64,000 nt of DNA from Paenibacillus_S vulneris (lineage in GTDB: Bacteria > Bacillota > Bacilli > Paenibacillales > NBRC-103111), in NCBI RefSeq assembly GCF_039543185.1, contig NZ_BAABJG010000006.1, positions 372,001 to 436,000 of the forward strand, in the 5' to 3' direction. Below the pieces are notes generated by a model. It was not told the origin of the DNA, did no database searches, and saw only the letters and a program-made list of their open reading frames with translations. Positions 1 through 8,730 of this stretch are shown here, one piece after another (the stretch's first letter is position 1; each line of letters starts with the position of its first letter). A program made the translations under genes and the position numbers.

Positions 1-966
1 TCCCAGGCTATCGACTTTTTTGCTCTGCATGAACCGAATCATTTGGTTACCTTGAGCCGTAAGAAGGGCCGATATCTTCTTCTCCAGCTCCCGCCTATCC
101 TTGTCTTCCCCTAGCTTTAAATCACCCGTATATTCCAACACGGTTCCTTTGATACGAACAAGGATGCGAGCGGCGGGCTTCCCTTCGCTATTTGGTATAA
201 TGTTTACTTTCCTCCGGCTGATCAAAGAATTGAACATGGCCACTTCCGACGGATTATTCTTGTCCAAAGGAATAGCGATATTCCCTCTTTTGAACGAGTC
301 CCTTAGAACTGCGAGAATCATCGTTTCCTTCGAGCTGATCTTATCGATATACTTATTATCCCGGAACAATCCAACGGCATCGATAGTTATCCCTTCCCCG
401 ATATCCTTAATGACAGGGGCAACCGGATCAATACCATCATCATAGTAATCTCTCAAAAAGCTGTATAAAGTGACTTTTGGCACTGCGTGCTGTTTGGATT
501 CCTTTTCCAGTAAATGATCGATATATTTCCCTGTGTTTTTGTGATGCGAATAGGTTTTCTCCATGATGGCGCCCGCACTTCCATCTACCAGCGTTATTTT
601 CATATGAGGGGAAATGGACGGATCTCGAGCCAACGTATCAAAGTGATTGTCTAATCCTTTCTTGGCAACCGCCAAACCAAAAAGAACATTCCGTATTTGC
701 CCGTTGACTAACATCAGACTGCTTTTTTTGGAAAGGTTAATCTTGGCTTCCTTGACGCTATGTGCGACAGTAGCAAGAATATCGCGGGATACCTTCGATT
801 CGGGATCCACCTTAGGGAGAGCGATAACAATTTTGTAGGTGCCGTCCGGCATCAGATCATATGTCGTGGTCTGAATAAAACCCACTCTTTCCAATATACG
901 CTGGTCCCCGCAGCCGGTAAGAAAAATTAGAAGAAGCAGGCCTGCCATCCATCTTGTTTTATCCAT
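1..966 (-). CDS. Ger(x)C-family spore germination lipoprotein (partial)
   Basis: This is the C subunit of a GerA-type germinant receptor, a lipoprotein on the outer face of the spore inner membrane. The first 322 codons are visible; the 3' end lies outside the window. The N-terminus has a short basic segment, a hydrophobic stretch and the lipobox LTGC with Cys19 as the lipidated residue. The text after it (GFIQTTTYDLMPDGTYKIVIALP) is typical of the first domain of Ger(x)C proteins. The ATG overlaps the gerB stop by 8 bp (ATGGATAA), so the two are translationally coupled. It is the last of three genes in the order gerA-gerB-gerC. The family call is firm; which germinant is sensed cannot be read from the sequence. 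Confidence 0.93.
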   Translation of the reverse strand, partial: MDKTRWMAGLLLLIFLTGCGDQRILERVGFIQTTTYDLMPDGTYKIVIALPKVDPESKVSRDILATVAHSVKEAKINLSKKSSLMLVNGQIRNVLFGLAVAKKGLDNHFDTLARDPSISPHMKITLVDGSAGAIMEKTYSHHKNTGKYIDHLLEKESKQHAVPKVTLYSFLRDYYDDGIDPVAPVIKDIGEGITIDAVGLFRDNKYIDKISSKETMILAVLRDSFKRGNIAIPLDKNNPSEVAMFNSLISRRKVNIIPNSEGKPAARILVRIKGTVLEYTGDLKLGEDKDRRELEKKISALLTAQGNQMIRFMQSKKVDSLG

Positions 967-2050
967 CCGGCAATTCTCCCTTTGATTTCTGCAAGAGCAG
1001 TATGAAGATGGCCAAAATAGGCAATCCAAAAGCGATGCCCATTTCAATCATAGACAGCACGTTTAACCAATGCTGGACTTTACTTAATATATCCGGGATA
1101 AAGGATACGAGATAAACAAGGCCAATAATCAGAAATCCCATGACGTTCTCCTTCATTTTGGGGATCAACCTTATGCCTACTTCATTAGCTGACCAGGTAT
1201 ACATAACGGTGGTGATCATTACCGTGAATAAGAAGAAACCGTAAAACAAATTTTCTATACGTTCCACAAACGGGAATTTAATGTAGGCCAAAATATCCAG
1301 AACGGGAAACAGCATCACTTTCAACTGTTCCGCGCCAAGAAAACCGAAGACGATCAAGCAGAGGTAAGCGTAAGTTACGCACAAGATCATATTTCCCCAT
1401 GTGGCGGCTTTCATCAGCTTCGTTTTTTTATCGGAATAGGGGAAGAGAAGAAGGCTAAGCTCGTACCCGAGAAACGCAGAATATACCTGAAAATATCCCT
1501 TGACCGTATTATCTCCCCCCTGCAAAAAGAAGGGAGTCAGTCTTGACCAGTTAAATTCCTCGTATAAAAAAAAGATCAAAAGATTCATCCATACGACGAG
1601 CCAAAAGAAGACGGTTGCGGCTTTGGAAATATTGTATATGCCCTTAATCAATAAACCGTAGACAAGAATATCGACAATAAGCTTGAAAACCATCGGACTT
1701 GTCGTAGGGAAAGCAACCATTTGGAAAATAAGCACATATTCTTTGGTAACCAAACAGCCTAACAACGCCCATATGCTCACCAAAGCTACATAAAGAGGGT
1801 ATAGAATGAATTTAGGAACCGACTGTTCTACGATTTCAAACAGAGACCTGCCTTGGCCAAGACGGTACACAAGCGATATTAAATAAATATTGGCTTGCGC
1901 AATTGCCCCGAAGAAAAACAGCATTATCCATCCGTTGGTGCCAAATTGCTGGGCCAATAGCTGAGGAAGGCTGAACAGCACGACTCCAGTTTGAATCATA
2001 AAAATAAGGATGGAAGCGTGAAAGTAGGATAGTTTCTCTTGAATTCTCAA
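959..2050 (-). CDS. GerAB/ArcD/ProY-family germinant receptor permease subunit
   Basis: This is the B subunit of a germinant receptor, a relative of amino acid permeases that forms the ligand-binding membrane part. The 363 residues contain about ten hydrophobic segments and start MRIQEKLSYFHASILIF, a common opening in this family, where the first helix often begins after a Lys/Ser/Phe-rich stretch. The start is TTG at 2050; its ribosome binding site (GAGGAG) lies inside the last codons of the upstream gerA gene, 6 bp away, which implies coupling. Length matches the usual 360-370 residues. It is expected to be made in the forespore late in sporulation. No defect is visible. Confidence 0.93.
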   Translation of the reverse strand: MRIQEKLSYFHASILIFMIQTGVVLFSLPQLLAQQFGTNGWIMLFFFGAIAQANIYLISLVYRLGQGRSLFEIVEQSVPKFILYPLYVALVSIWALLGCLVTKEYVLIFQMVAFPTTSPMVFKLIVDILVYGLLIKGIYNISKAATVFFWLVVWMNLLIFFLYEEFNWSRLTPFFLQGGDNTVKGYFQVYSAFLGYELSLLLFPYSDKKTKLMKAATWGNMILCVTYAYLCLIVFGFLGAEQLKVMLFPVLDILAYIKFPFVERIENLFYGFFLFTVMITTVMYTWSANEVGIRLIPKMKENVMGFLIIGLVYLVSFIPDILSKVQHWLNVLSMIEMGIAFGLPILAIFILLLQKSKGELPDG

Positions 2051-2056
2051 CTGGCG

Positions 2057-3562
2057 TTATCTCCTCATTTTATTTCTCACCTTATTGGGCGTATTGCTCT
2101 GCGTTGGCCGGGCGGTCAGTAAATTGAAAGGGGCCCTGATAAACATATCCTTCCAATCCTTCATTTGAGATGGAGCTACAGGGGTTAGGTAAGACGTCCC
2201 GAGACTTGTGATTCCGCTCATATGAACGACTATCGCTGCAATTCCTACCGCCAGACCGAAATTGCCCGCCAAGCCCGCCAGCAAAATTAACCCGAAACGA
2301 AGAAGTCGGATAGAAGCGCTCATAACATAGCTTGGGATAACGAATGAGGAGATGGCAGAGGAAGCCACGGCAATAATTAATATATTGCTTGTAAGCCCCG
2401 CTTGTACGGCAGCTTGCCCAATAACAATACCTCCAACGATACCGATGGTTTGACCTATCTTCGTCGGCAGCCTCGCGCCTGCCTCCCTCAGAAGCTCAAT
2501 CGTAATTTCCATTAGGAAAGCCTCATATACAGGTGGAAATGGGACTCTACTTCGCGATTCGGCTATCGTAATGAGCAGATTCTCAGGTATCATTTCATAA
2601 TGGTAAGTTGTTATCGAAACATACAGAGCTGTGAAGATAATGGTAATTCCGAAAGCCAATAGCCTTAACAGGCGTGTCGCCGTGCCGATCAGCCATCGTT
2701 GGTAATAATCATCCGACGAGGAAAAAAACTCAAAAAATGAGGTCGGCGCGCTGAAAGCGGAAGGGCTGCCGTCCGTAATTCCGACAATACGACCTGCGAC
2801 CAGCTTGGAAGCGATAGCATCCGGTCGTTCGGAGGTATGAAACTGAGGAAAGATGGAATAGGGACTATCGTCAATATATTGAATAAGCATATTCGTATCG
2901 AAAACCTCGTCGATTTCAATGTTTCTGATCCTGAGGATGGCCTCCTCCACATAAGCCTCATTGGCAATATCTTGGATATATAAGAGGTACACATCTGTTT
3001 TGGTGACCTCGCCTACTGATAGTTTAATCACCTTCAGATGAGAGCTCTTGACCCTTCGGCGAATTAAGGAAAGATTCACTCCCGCTTCTTCTGTAAACGC
3101 ATCATGAGGACCGGTAATGACGGTCTCCGTCTCCGATATCGATACAGAACGGGAAGGAGGCCCGTATACGTCCGCGAGATAGGCTTGTTCTTTGAAAAAG
3201 ATGGCTGCCTGACCCGCCAAAATCCCTTTAACCACATCCTTCATATTCGAAGCCAGGTGAAATTGGGACTGCTGCAGATACCGGGCCACTTGCTCCTTTT
3301 GCAATCCTAGTAACGAATTTACCACGTCCCCTAGGAGGGTATCGCTGTTGACCAAGGGGCCAAAATATAACAAATCTATGCCGATATCTGCATACGAACG
3401 ATGTACTAAATCGGCACAATCCCTGAATTCGTTCAGCGTTTGATTCAGGGAAGGCATGTCGTTATGTTCTTCCTTATTGGTATGGGGTTCAGCTTGACCT
3501 GATTTTTTAAGCGTCCAATGAAACAGTCGATGGATGATGTTCATATGCCACCCCAAATTCAT
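2057..3562 (-). CDS. GerAA-family germinant receptor subunit
   Basis: This is the A subunit of a germinant receptor. Residues 1-290 form the soluble N-terminal domain. The rest is a membrane domain of about five helices with family-typical motifs: ESRSRVPFPP near the first loops, LLREAGARLP, and VGGIVIGQAAVQAGL. The protein is 501 residues, within the usual 480-550. Two starts are possible. The ATG at 3562 has only a weak AGAAGAAG in front. The ATG six codons in (3544) is preceded by GGGGTGG and is at least as likely. It is the first gene of the three-gene operon gerA-gerB-gerC. No forespore promoter could be identified with confidence in the 316 bp upstream. Confidence 0.93.
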   Translation of the reverse strand: MNLGWHMNIIHRLFHWTLKKSGQAEPHTNKEEHNDMPSLNQTLNEFRDCADLVHRSYADIGIDLLYFGPLVNSDTLLGDVVNSLLGLQKEQVARYLQQSQFHLASNMKDVVKGILAGQAAIFFKEQAYLADVYGPPSRSVSISETETVITGPHDAFTEEAGVNLSLIRRRVKSSHLKVIKLSVGEVTKTDVYLLYIQDIANEAYVEEAILRIRNIEIDEVFDTNMLIQYIDDSPYSIFPQFHTSERPDAIASKLVAGRIVGITDGSPSAFSAPTSFFEFFSSSDDYYQRWLIGTATRLLRLLAFGITIIFTALYVSITTYHYEMIPENLLITIAESRSRVPFPPVYEAFLMEITIELLREAGARLPTKIGQTIGIVGGIVIGQAAVQAGLTSNILIIAVASSAISSFVIPSYVMSASIRLLRFGLILLAGLAGNFGLAVGIAAIVVHMSGITSLGTSYLTPVAPSQMKDWKDMFIRAPFNLLTARPTQSNTPNKVRNKMRR

Positions 3563-3830
3563 TTTGTGCTTCTTCTGTATTTTGCAGCATTTTCTTGGAA
3601 TTACTCATGGAAAGGGGAAATAAGGATGTATTGGATGCTGCTGCATCCAGCTAGGATTTACTAAATGCTGTTTGTCTGTTCAGAAGGTCGATATTTTGTT
3701 ACTATACTTCTTATCTATTGCAGTTAGATTGGGACTAGAGGTGAATCCAAATGTATTATTCTCCATTATTTGAAAATGATGTACCAGCAGCACTTCCGCG
3801 CCCTTAGTGGAGTGAAGGTGACTGCATTCT

Positions 3831-3868
3831 CTCCGTTAGGGGCTTGATGACCTTAACTAAAAACGGAG
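3831..3868 (+). promoter_or_regulatory. Hairpin that could cover the ribosome binding site of the DMT transporter gene
   Basis: CTCCGTT (3831-3837) is an exact inverted repeat of AACGGAG (3862-3868). The right arm contains the core of the Shine-Dalgarno sequence (GGAGGG) of the gene starting at 3879, so folding would hide it. An AGG/CCT pair can extend the stem. The rest of the 316-bp gap between gerA (-) and this gene (+) shows a small palindrome at about 3630-3645 and nothing else I can name. The function is inferred. Confidence 0.35.
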
Positions 3869-3878
3869 GGAACGAAAA

Positions 3879-4754
3879 ATGAAAAATACCTTATTAGGTT
3901 CTGTTTATTTAGCTTTAGCTGCCAGTATTTGGGGCGGCATGTACGTTGTAGTTAAAATTGTAGTTGCGGTCATCCCCCCACTCGAGCTGGTGTGGATGCG
4001 ATATGTAGTGGCAATTCTGGCACTGCTCATGATCGGCTTGATGACACGGCAAAACTGGCGAATTCATAAGCATCATTTTTTAATCATCATAGCTATTGGG
4101 GTTATTGGGAATACCATTTCGATAGTTGCTCAGGAAACAGGTACCATGCTGTCCTCAGCACAAATGGGAGCCATTATAACTTCCTCAACACCAGCATTTA
4201 TGGTAATTTTTGCCCGTTTATTCCTCAAAGAGCGGTTCACTTTAAAAAAGGGACTTTCTATTGGCTTAGCAACAATTGGGGTTTTACTCATTGTGGGAGT
4301 TGGACAAGTGAACCTTTCCAATAAACTTGGCGGTATTTGGCTTCTCATAGCTGCATTAACATGGGCATTGATGTCTGTGCTTGTCAAGCGTGTTCCGAAT
4401 AGTTATTCACAAACTGTGGTGACTACCTATTCCATCTTCGTATCCCTAATTGTGCTGACCCCTTTTGTCTTGCCACGTTTACACGCAATTAACTTCTCTC
4501 AACTGACGAATCCTAGTATTTGGGGAGGAGTCTTGTATTTGGGTGTTATCTCAACAGCAGGCGGATTTCTGCTCTGGAATCGTGGATTACAAATGCTTAA
4601 CGCCTCCAACGGCGGGCTGTTTTTCTTCTTTCAACCCGTGGTCGGCACATTCCTTGGATGGCTTATTTTAGGGGAGAGCATAGGCGTAACGTTTTGGATT
4701 GGTTCCTTCTTCATTCTTATCGGCGTTTTATTGGTTATTAAAGAGAAAAAATAG
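3879..4754 (+). CDS. DMT-superfamily (EamA) transporter
   Basis: This is a ten-helix inner membrane exporter of the drug/metabolite transporter superfamily, with two EamA repeats of about 140 residues each (residues 5-140 and 150-285). Features seen are the opening helix with ASIWGGMYVVVK, the acidic loop ELVWMRYVVA after helix 2, and the second-repeat counterpart with LTWALMSVLVKRV. At 291 residues it has full family length. The ATG has GGAGGG 9 bp upstream. A strong terminator follows at 4761. Members export amino acids, purines or drugs; the substrate cannot be predicted here. It stands alone between a ger operon and doxX. Confidence 0.92.
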   Translation: MKNTLLGSVYLALAASIWGGMYVVVKIVVAVIPPLELVWMRYVVAILALLMIGLMTRQNWRIHKHHFLIIIAIGVIGNTISIVAQETGTMLSSAQMGAIITSSTPAFMVIFARLFLKERFTLKKGLSIGLATIGVLLIVGVGQVNLSNKLGGIWLLIAALTWALMSVLVKRVPNSYSQTVVTTYSIFVSLIVLTPFVLPRLHAINFSQLTNPSIWGGVLYLGVISTAGGFLLWNRGLQMLNASNGGLFFFFQPVVGTFLGWLILGESIGVTFWIGSFFILIGVLLVIKEKK

Positions 4755-4760
4755 CACTCA

Positions 4761-4800
4761 AAAACCCCTTCCTTTAGGCTGAAGGGGTTTTGTTTTGTTT
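4761..4800 (+). terminator. Rho-independent terminator after the EamA transporter gene
   Basis: A 10-bp perfect stem AAACCCCTTC/GAAGGGGTTT (4762-4771 with 4781-4790) is followed by TGTTTTGTTT. It lies 7 bp past the stop codon at 4754. Confidence 0.9.
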
Positions 4801-4835
4801 AACTGAGAATCGTTACACTAATAGGATACAATAGC

Positions 4836-5195
4836 TCAATACTTTAAACGGCCAATCGCAACAAATAGGGCAAGCGCTAAGAAAATGAAGTTCACGACAA
4901 TTTCCCCATATTCGCCGCGCATAATATGGAATACTGCACCCAAAAGAACGATTACAGCAAGTCCGGCCGCAGCAATCGGTGTCAAAACAGGGACGATTTT
5001 TAAAGCTTGAGGCAAAATTAACCCTATTACTCCAAGCAATTCCACTAAACCAATAAAGAAAACGAGATTTTTGGGAACATCACTCACCCATGTCCAGGAC
5101 GTTTTTGCTGCTTCATACTGAAACGCCTTCAACCAACCGGAATAAATAAATCCCAATGCCAATATCCCTTGTACGATCCATAAACCGACATTCAT
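4836..5195 (-). CDS. DoxX-family membrane protein
   Basis: This is a small four-helix membrane protein of the DoxX family, 119 residues, the normal length for the stand-alone bacterial form. The first helix carries GFIYSGWLKAF, the family's usual SGxxKL-like motif, and the central helix reads FFIGLVELLGVIGLILP, also typical. DoxX proteins in Bacilli are often paired with a divergent HxlR or MarR regulator that responds to electrophiles or thiol stress, and that is the arrangement here with the gene at 5412. A role in quinone, aldehyde or thiol stress is therefore inferred from context and not from catalytic residues. Confidence 0.88.
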   Translation of the reverse strand: MNVGLWIVQGILALGFIYSGWLKAFQYEAAKTSWTWVSDVPKNLVFFIGLVELLGVIGLILPQALKIVPVLTPIAAAGLAVIVLLGAVFHIMRGEYGEIVVNFIFLALALFVAIGRLKY

Positions 5196-5338
5196 AAATG
5201 ACGCCCACTCCCTATCACTTTCATATGTTGATATCCCAACCTGATTAACGAGAATCCATACTGTTTTTTCTTCAACATCTACTCCTCTTGTGTCTATTGA
5301 GCTCTAGATGCATAATAATCCATAGGAATCTCTTAAGG

Positions 5339-5350
5339 AAGTAGTTACTT
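5339..5350. promoter_or_regulatory. Dyad in the doxX/hxlR intergenic region, possible HxlR operator
   Basis: The sequence AAGTA-GT-TACTT is an interrupted palindrome in the 216 bp between the divergent doxX and hxlR genes. HxlR-family dimers bind short dyads close to the promoters of themselves and of adjacent genes, so this is the best operator candidate. It is short and A/T-rich and could be chance. Confidence 0.3.
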
Positions 5351-5411
5351 AAAATAAACGTAGTATACACAAAGAAACCTAAGGCGGTTAAAGGAATGGA
5401 GAGTAATATTC

Positions 5412-5783
5412 ATGTCTACCTTTTGTAAATTCGAGACGGCGTTGGAGATCCTTGTCGGGAAATGGAAGCCAGTTATTCTGCTTCGCCTTTTTTCAAACGG
5501 AACTATGAGATTTAGCGAGCTTCAAAAATCGATACCGGATATCACCAAAAAAATGCTGACCCAACAATTACGGGAGTTGGAATATCACGATATTGTTCAT
5601 CGTGAGATCTATCATCAAGTTCCCCCCAAGGTAGAATACTCCATCACAGAATACGGTAAAGGGATGGCTACCATTTTGCAGGCGTTAAATGATTGGGGAG
5701 TAGCTCATGTGGAGCATTTAAATGAATTATACGGAACGAATCATTCAATGGAACCGCAAACAAATGATGCAATAGATAAATAA
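5412..5783 (+). CDS. HxlR-family winged-helix transcriptional regulator
   Basis: This is a single-domain winged-helix DNA-binding protein of 123 residues. It contains the HxlR signature: a Cys near the N-terminus (MSTFCKFETALEILVGKWK), then LLRLFSNGTMRFSELQKSIPDITKKMLTQQLRELE, which is the recognition helix region, and a wing with VEYSITEYG. In characterised members (HypR, YodB) the conserved N-terminal Cys senses electrophiles or disulfide stress; Cys5 is in the right place for this. ATG 5412 is preceded by GGAGAG at good spacing. It diverges from doxX, which is its probable target. Confidence 0.93.
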   Translation: MSTFCKFETALEILVGKWKPVILLRLFSNGTMRFSELQKSIPDITKKMLTQQLRELEYHDIVHREIYHQVPPKVEYSITEYGKGMATILQALNDWGVAHVEHLNELYGTNHSMEPQTNDAIDK

Positions 5784-5794
5784 ATCCAAAGAAA

Positions 5795-5822
5795 AACCCG
5801 GCGTTCGCACCGGGTTCGTTGT
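5795..5822 (+). terminator. Terminator after hxlR
   Basis: The stem AACCCGG/CCGGGTT (5795-5801 with 5810-5816) encloses an 8-nt loop and is followed by CGTTGTT. The T-tract is weak. It separates hxlR from the convergent copCD gene. Confidence 0.7.
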
Positions 5823-5843
5823 TACATAAGTATTCTTTTCGAA

Positions 5844-7520
5844 TTAAAATAAACGGATTTGTTTATTGTAGACCGTTTCGTCATCATTGCTGTCCATAAC
5901 CCGGACCTCGATGTCCCAATAGCCTGGATAAGGCAGGTAAGCACCTTTGGCCTTATACGTATGCTTCTTCAATCCCCCAAAGCTGTCCTCTACGCTGGCA
6001 TCCTCGGTATACTGGACAGGAACCTCGATAGGAGCTATATCTTTGGCACTGGCATCGTGCAGCTTCAAGATCATTTGCTTTGGCTTGCCTAACGATTCCG
6101 GCAGCCACACCTTCACCGTGAAATCATTCACTCCCGGCACGTTAGGCGTGATCTGCGTGGTCATGTGGATCTTGTCTCCCATCACATGCCAATTCAGCGG
6201 CTCGTTCGCAGGCAGCGGCGTCAAATAAGTGAACACGCCGACAATGAGCACGATGAGAAGCGCCAGTACAGCATCCGCTTTAAGCAATGCTGCGATCCTG
6301 CCTTCGCCGCGCTTCCTGTATGCCCAGCGAAGCCATGCCGCCGTACAAATAACCAGGAGCACCAGAGCACATTTGGCGAGCAGAAGCTTGCCCCATTGGG
6401 TCTCCACAATATATTCGACATTCGGCAAAAAGATCAGAACGGACAATATTCCCGACAATACCAGCAGGACAATGGAAGCCAGCGCAGTGGAGGAAAACCG
6501 CGGGAAGAACCGCAAGCCTTCTTCCTTGCTGTGCCTCCAGAGGACGATCAGCATCAGCAGACCGCCTACCCATAGAGCTGCAGCAGCCAAGTGGATGATA
6601 TCCAGCAGCAAGGTCTGCTTCAAAGGCTGAAATGCGGCGGCATGGCCATTGAGACCTTTGGTCAGCCATACAAGCGCTACCCAGGTCAAATCCAGCCAGA
6701 GACGGCGGTACAGCAGGACAAGGCCCAATAGGGACACTACAAGAGAGGCTATCCAAATATAGCCGATAATCGTTTTGGTAAAAATGACTGCGAACGCTTC
6801 CGGTCCGCCATCCCCGATAAGTGCAAACACGTGAGTGAACATAAAGAACAAGAAGGCAAGTAAATATCCGCGCTGCAGCTGCATGCTCCATTGTTGAAGT
6901 AATGATGACACACTGTCGCTGCGGCTGCCATAAAATCTCTGCCATACGACCCAGCCGGTGAACAGCAGCATCAATGCATAATATAGGATTCTGGATATAT
7001 ATTGAAGAATCTCCATAAATCCGAGCTGCGTCGACAAGCCATGGGAATGCATATGCTCCATCGATGGCAGCGCCTCCGCAGGCTGATTGCCCAAGCTTTG
7101 GCCTACTGCAAATAAATACGTGCCTTCTACGGGATGTCCGTCAGCTGAGATGACATGATAAGTGACCAGATAGCTTCCTTGCCCGAGCTTGGGCAGCTGC
7201 AGTTCAACGGAAGTCCGGTTGGCATTCAATTGAGCTTTATTCGCGGTCACCTGCTTCTTGCTGCTATCATACACCCGCACATAATAGATGCCGTCTTCCA
7301 ATCTTTCATTAAAAGTGAGAGTAATGCTGCCCGGGGGCTCATTCAGTTCCGCATTGGCTGGCGGTACCGACTCCACAAGGCTGGCATGCGCCGAAACCGG
7401 ATTCGGCAAAACAACCAGATAAAAGAAAAAGCATAGACAGCAAATAAGCGGCACCAGCCACCCGACTTGTCTGCTTATTATTCTCCGCCGACGCGTGCCG
7501 GCCGTCTTTATGGTGATCAT
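5844..7520 (-). CDS. CopC-CopD fusion copper resistance/uptake membrane protein
   Basis: This 558-residue protein is a fusion of a CopC domain and a CopD domain, like YcnJ of Bacillus subtilis. A basic N-terminus and hydrophobic helix end in VSA, so cleavage would expose His45 (HASLVESVPPANAEL), the histidine that binds Cu(II) at the mature N-terminus of CopC. A second CopC histidine is visible in SADGHPVEG. Residues about 165-420 hold the CopD membrane domain of roughly eight helices (HGLSTQLGF, LNGHAAAFQP, DIIHLAAAALWVGGLL). The last 120 residues look like an extracytoplasmic beta domain ending in IEVRVMDSNDDE. The start has AAGGAGG upstream. It is 33 bp behind the DUF2203 gene and probably belongs to the nikR operon. 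Confidence 0.9.
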   Translation of the reverse strand: MITIKTAGTRRRRIISRQVGWLVPLICCLCFFFYLVVLPNPVSAHASLVESVPPANAELNEPPGSITLTFNERLEDGIYYVRVYDSSKKQVTANKAQLNANRTSVELQLPKLGQGSYLVTYHVISADGHPVEGTYLFAVGQSLGNQPAEALPSMEHMHSHGLSTQLGFMEILQYISRILYYALMLLFTGWVVWQRFYGSRSDSVSSLLQQWSMQLQRGYLLAFLFFMFTHVFALIGDGGPEAFAVIFTKTIIGYIWIASLVVSLLGLVLLYRRLWLDLTWVALVWLTKGLNGHAAAFQPLKQTLLLDIIHLAAAALWVGGLLMLIVLWRHSKEEGLRFFPRFSSTALASIVLLVLSGILSVLIFLPNVEYIVETQWGKLLLAKCALVLLVICTAAWLRWAYRKRGEGRIAALLKADAVLALLIVLIVGVFTYLTPLPANEPLNWHVMGDKIHMTTQITPNVPGVNDFTVKVWLPESLGKPKQMILKLHDASAKDIAPIEVPVQYTEDASVEDSFGGLKKHTYKAKGAYLPYPGYWDIEVRVMDSNDDETVYNKQIRLF

Positions 7521-7553
7521 TGTGAGAAAGTCCTCCTTGATCCTATGAACAGG

Positions 7554-7961
7554 CTACTCGCCCGTAATCTTCTTTCTACCCGCAAAACCATCATACAGCC
7601 CGTGATAGTGCTCGACGCGCGGCTCTCCCTGTCTCCAGCACAGCAGCACTTCCTCACCGTTGATCCATGCCGGAAAATCGACAAGTCCGGTATCGACATC
7701 CTTCAGCTGAACGCCCTTTAGTTCAAAGCTTTGAAGCACAGCATTGCCTTCCAGCTGCATAAATTCCATTTCACATTCCAATGTAAAATACGGATCTTCC
7801 TCGACCATCACACCTTGTTGACGGTGGTAGATTTTTAGCTGATGCAGCTGTTCATATTTCACGCGAAACCGCCGTTTGATATCCTGCAGCTTCTCCAGCT
7901 CCTGTTGTACAATCGGCAGTATCGCGTTGGCTTCAGCCAGCGTGTAATATTTTTTCCCCAT
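7554..7961 (-). CDS. DUF2203-family protein
   Basis: This is a 135-residue soluble protein of the DUF2203 family, whose function is not known. The opening KKYYTLAEANAILPIVQQELEKLQDIKRR and the later LKDVDTGLVDFPAWINGEEVLLCWRQGEPRVEHYHGLYDGFAGR are the family's hallmark segments, including the conserved GLVDFP and LCWRxGE. It lies between nikR (68 bp upstream) and copCD (33 bp downstream), all on one strand, so co-transcription with metal genes is likely. A link to metal handling is inferred from position only. Confidence 0.88.
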   Translation of the reverse strand: MGKKYYTLAEANAILPIVQQELEKLQDIKRRFRVKYEQLHQLKIYHRQQGVMVEEDPYFTLECEMEFMQLEGNAVLQSFELKGVQLKDVDTGLVDFPAWINGEEVLLCWRQGEPRVEHYHGLYDGFAGRKKITGE

Positions 7962-8029
7962 TGGTATACCTCCCGTCTAAGAATCCCTTACCACTTACGC
8001 ATATTTATCTCTTCAAAAGCCTATCGCAC

Positions 8030-8506
8030 TTATTCTCCATGGGAATGGGGGTGTGCATGATCATGATGATGGGAGCGGTCGGCCCCACGGCTATCCATAT
8101 GGGTTACGGACAGCTCTGCATAAAACACGCCTTTGAGCACCTGAATGCGCTGCTGCAGCTCCCGCAGCTTGCTCACGACGCCTCGAACCACAATCACTTC
8201 CAGGCATTGCTGATGGTTCAAATGAATATGCATCGTAGAGTTGATCTCATGATGGTACTCATGCTGCAGCTCGGTCAGTACGATCGGCAAATCGCTGACA
8301 TGGTGGTCGTACACCATAACGATCGTTCCTGCCGCCATCTGATCGGGTTTGATCTGGGAGGGCGCGAGCAGCGCTTTGCGCACCAAATCCCTAATCGCCT
8401 CGGACCGATTATCATATCCCTGTTCCTCCAGCAGCGCATCGAACTGCTCAATTAAGGATTGCGGCATGGAGATGCCGAATCGAACAAGCGCATCCTTCTC
8501 ACTCAA
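8030..8506 (-). CDS. nikR: NikR-type nickel-responsive ribbon-helix-helix regulator
   Basis: This is a 158-residue metal-dependent repressor. Residues 1-50 form a ribbon-helix-helix DNA-binding domain (VRFGISMPQSLIEQFDALLEEQGY). Residues 55-140 form an ACT-like metal-binding domain. The four high-affinity Ni ligands of Escherichia coli NikR align with His82, His93, His95 and Cys101 (MHIHLNHQQC). The C-terminus carries an unusual His-rich tail (HHHDHAHPHSHGE) that may store or buffer metal. The start is TTG at 8506 behind AGGGGAG. No nickel transporter lies nearby; the likely operon partners are DUF2203 and copCD. No clear GTATGA/TCATAC operator was found upstream. Confidence 0.92.
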   Translation of the reverse strand: MSEKDALVRFGISMPQSLIEQFDALLEEQGYDNRSEAIRDLVRKALLAPSQIKPDQMAAGTIVMVYDHHVSDLPIVLTELQHEYHHEINSTMHIHLNHQQCLEVIVVRGVVSKLRELQQRIQVLKGVFYAELSVTHMDSRGADRSHHHDHAHPHSHGE

Positions 8507-8730
8507 TCTCGTTCTCCCCTAACCTTGAAAATTTCGCGGCACCGCGACGTTCCGTAGCCGCCTTCTTATGTTCTAATGTAGCATACTCGGACGAGGCTAA
8601 CCAAACTTTTCACCGTAATGTCATACTCTTGCCGGTGGAAAAAATAATTAAGATCATCTCTTCTCTTGTCACCAAGCCTCTTCCCTATTAAAATACGTAA
8701 ATACATTGCGGAGAAAGGAAGGAATCTTTT

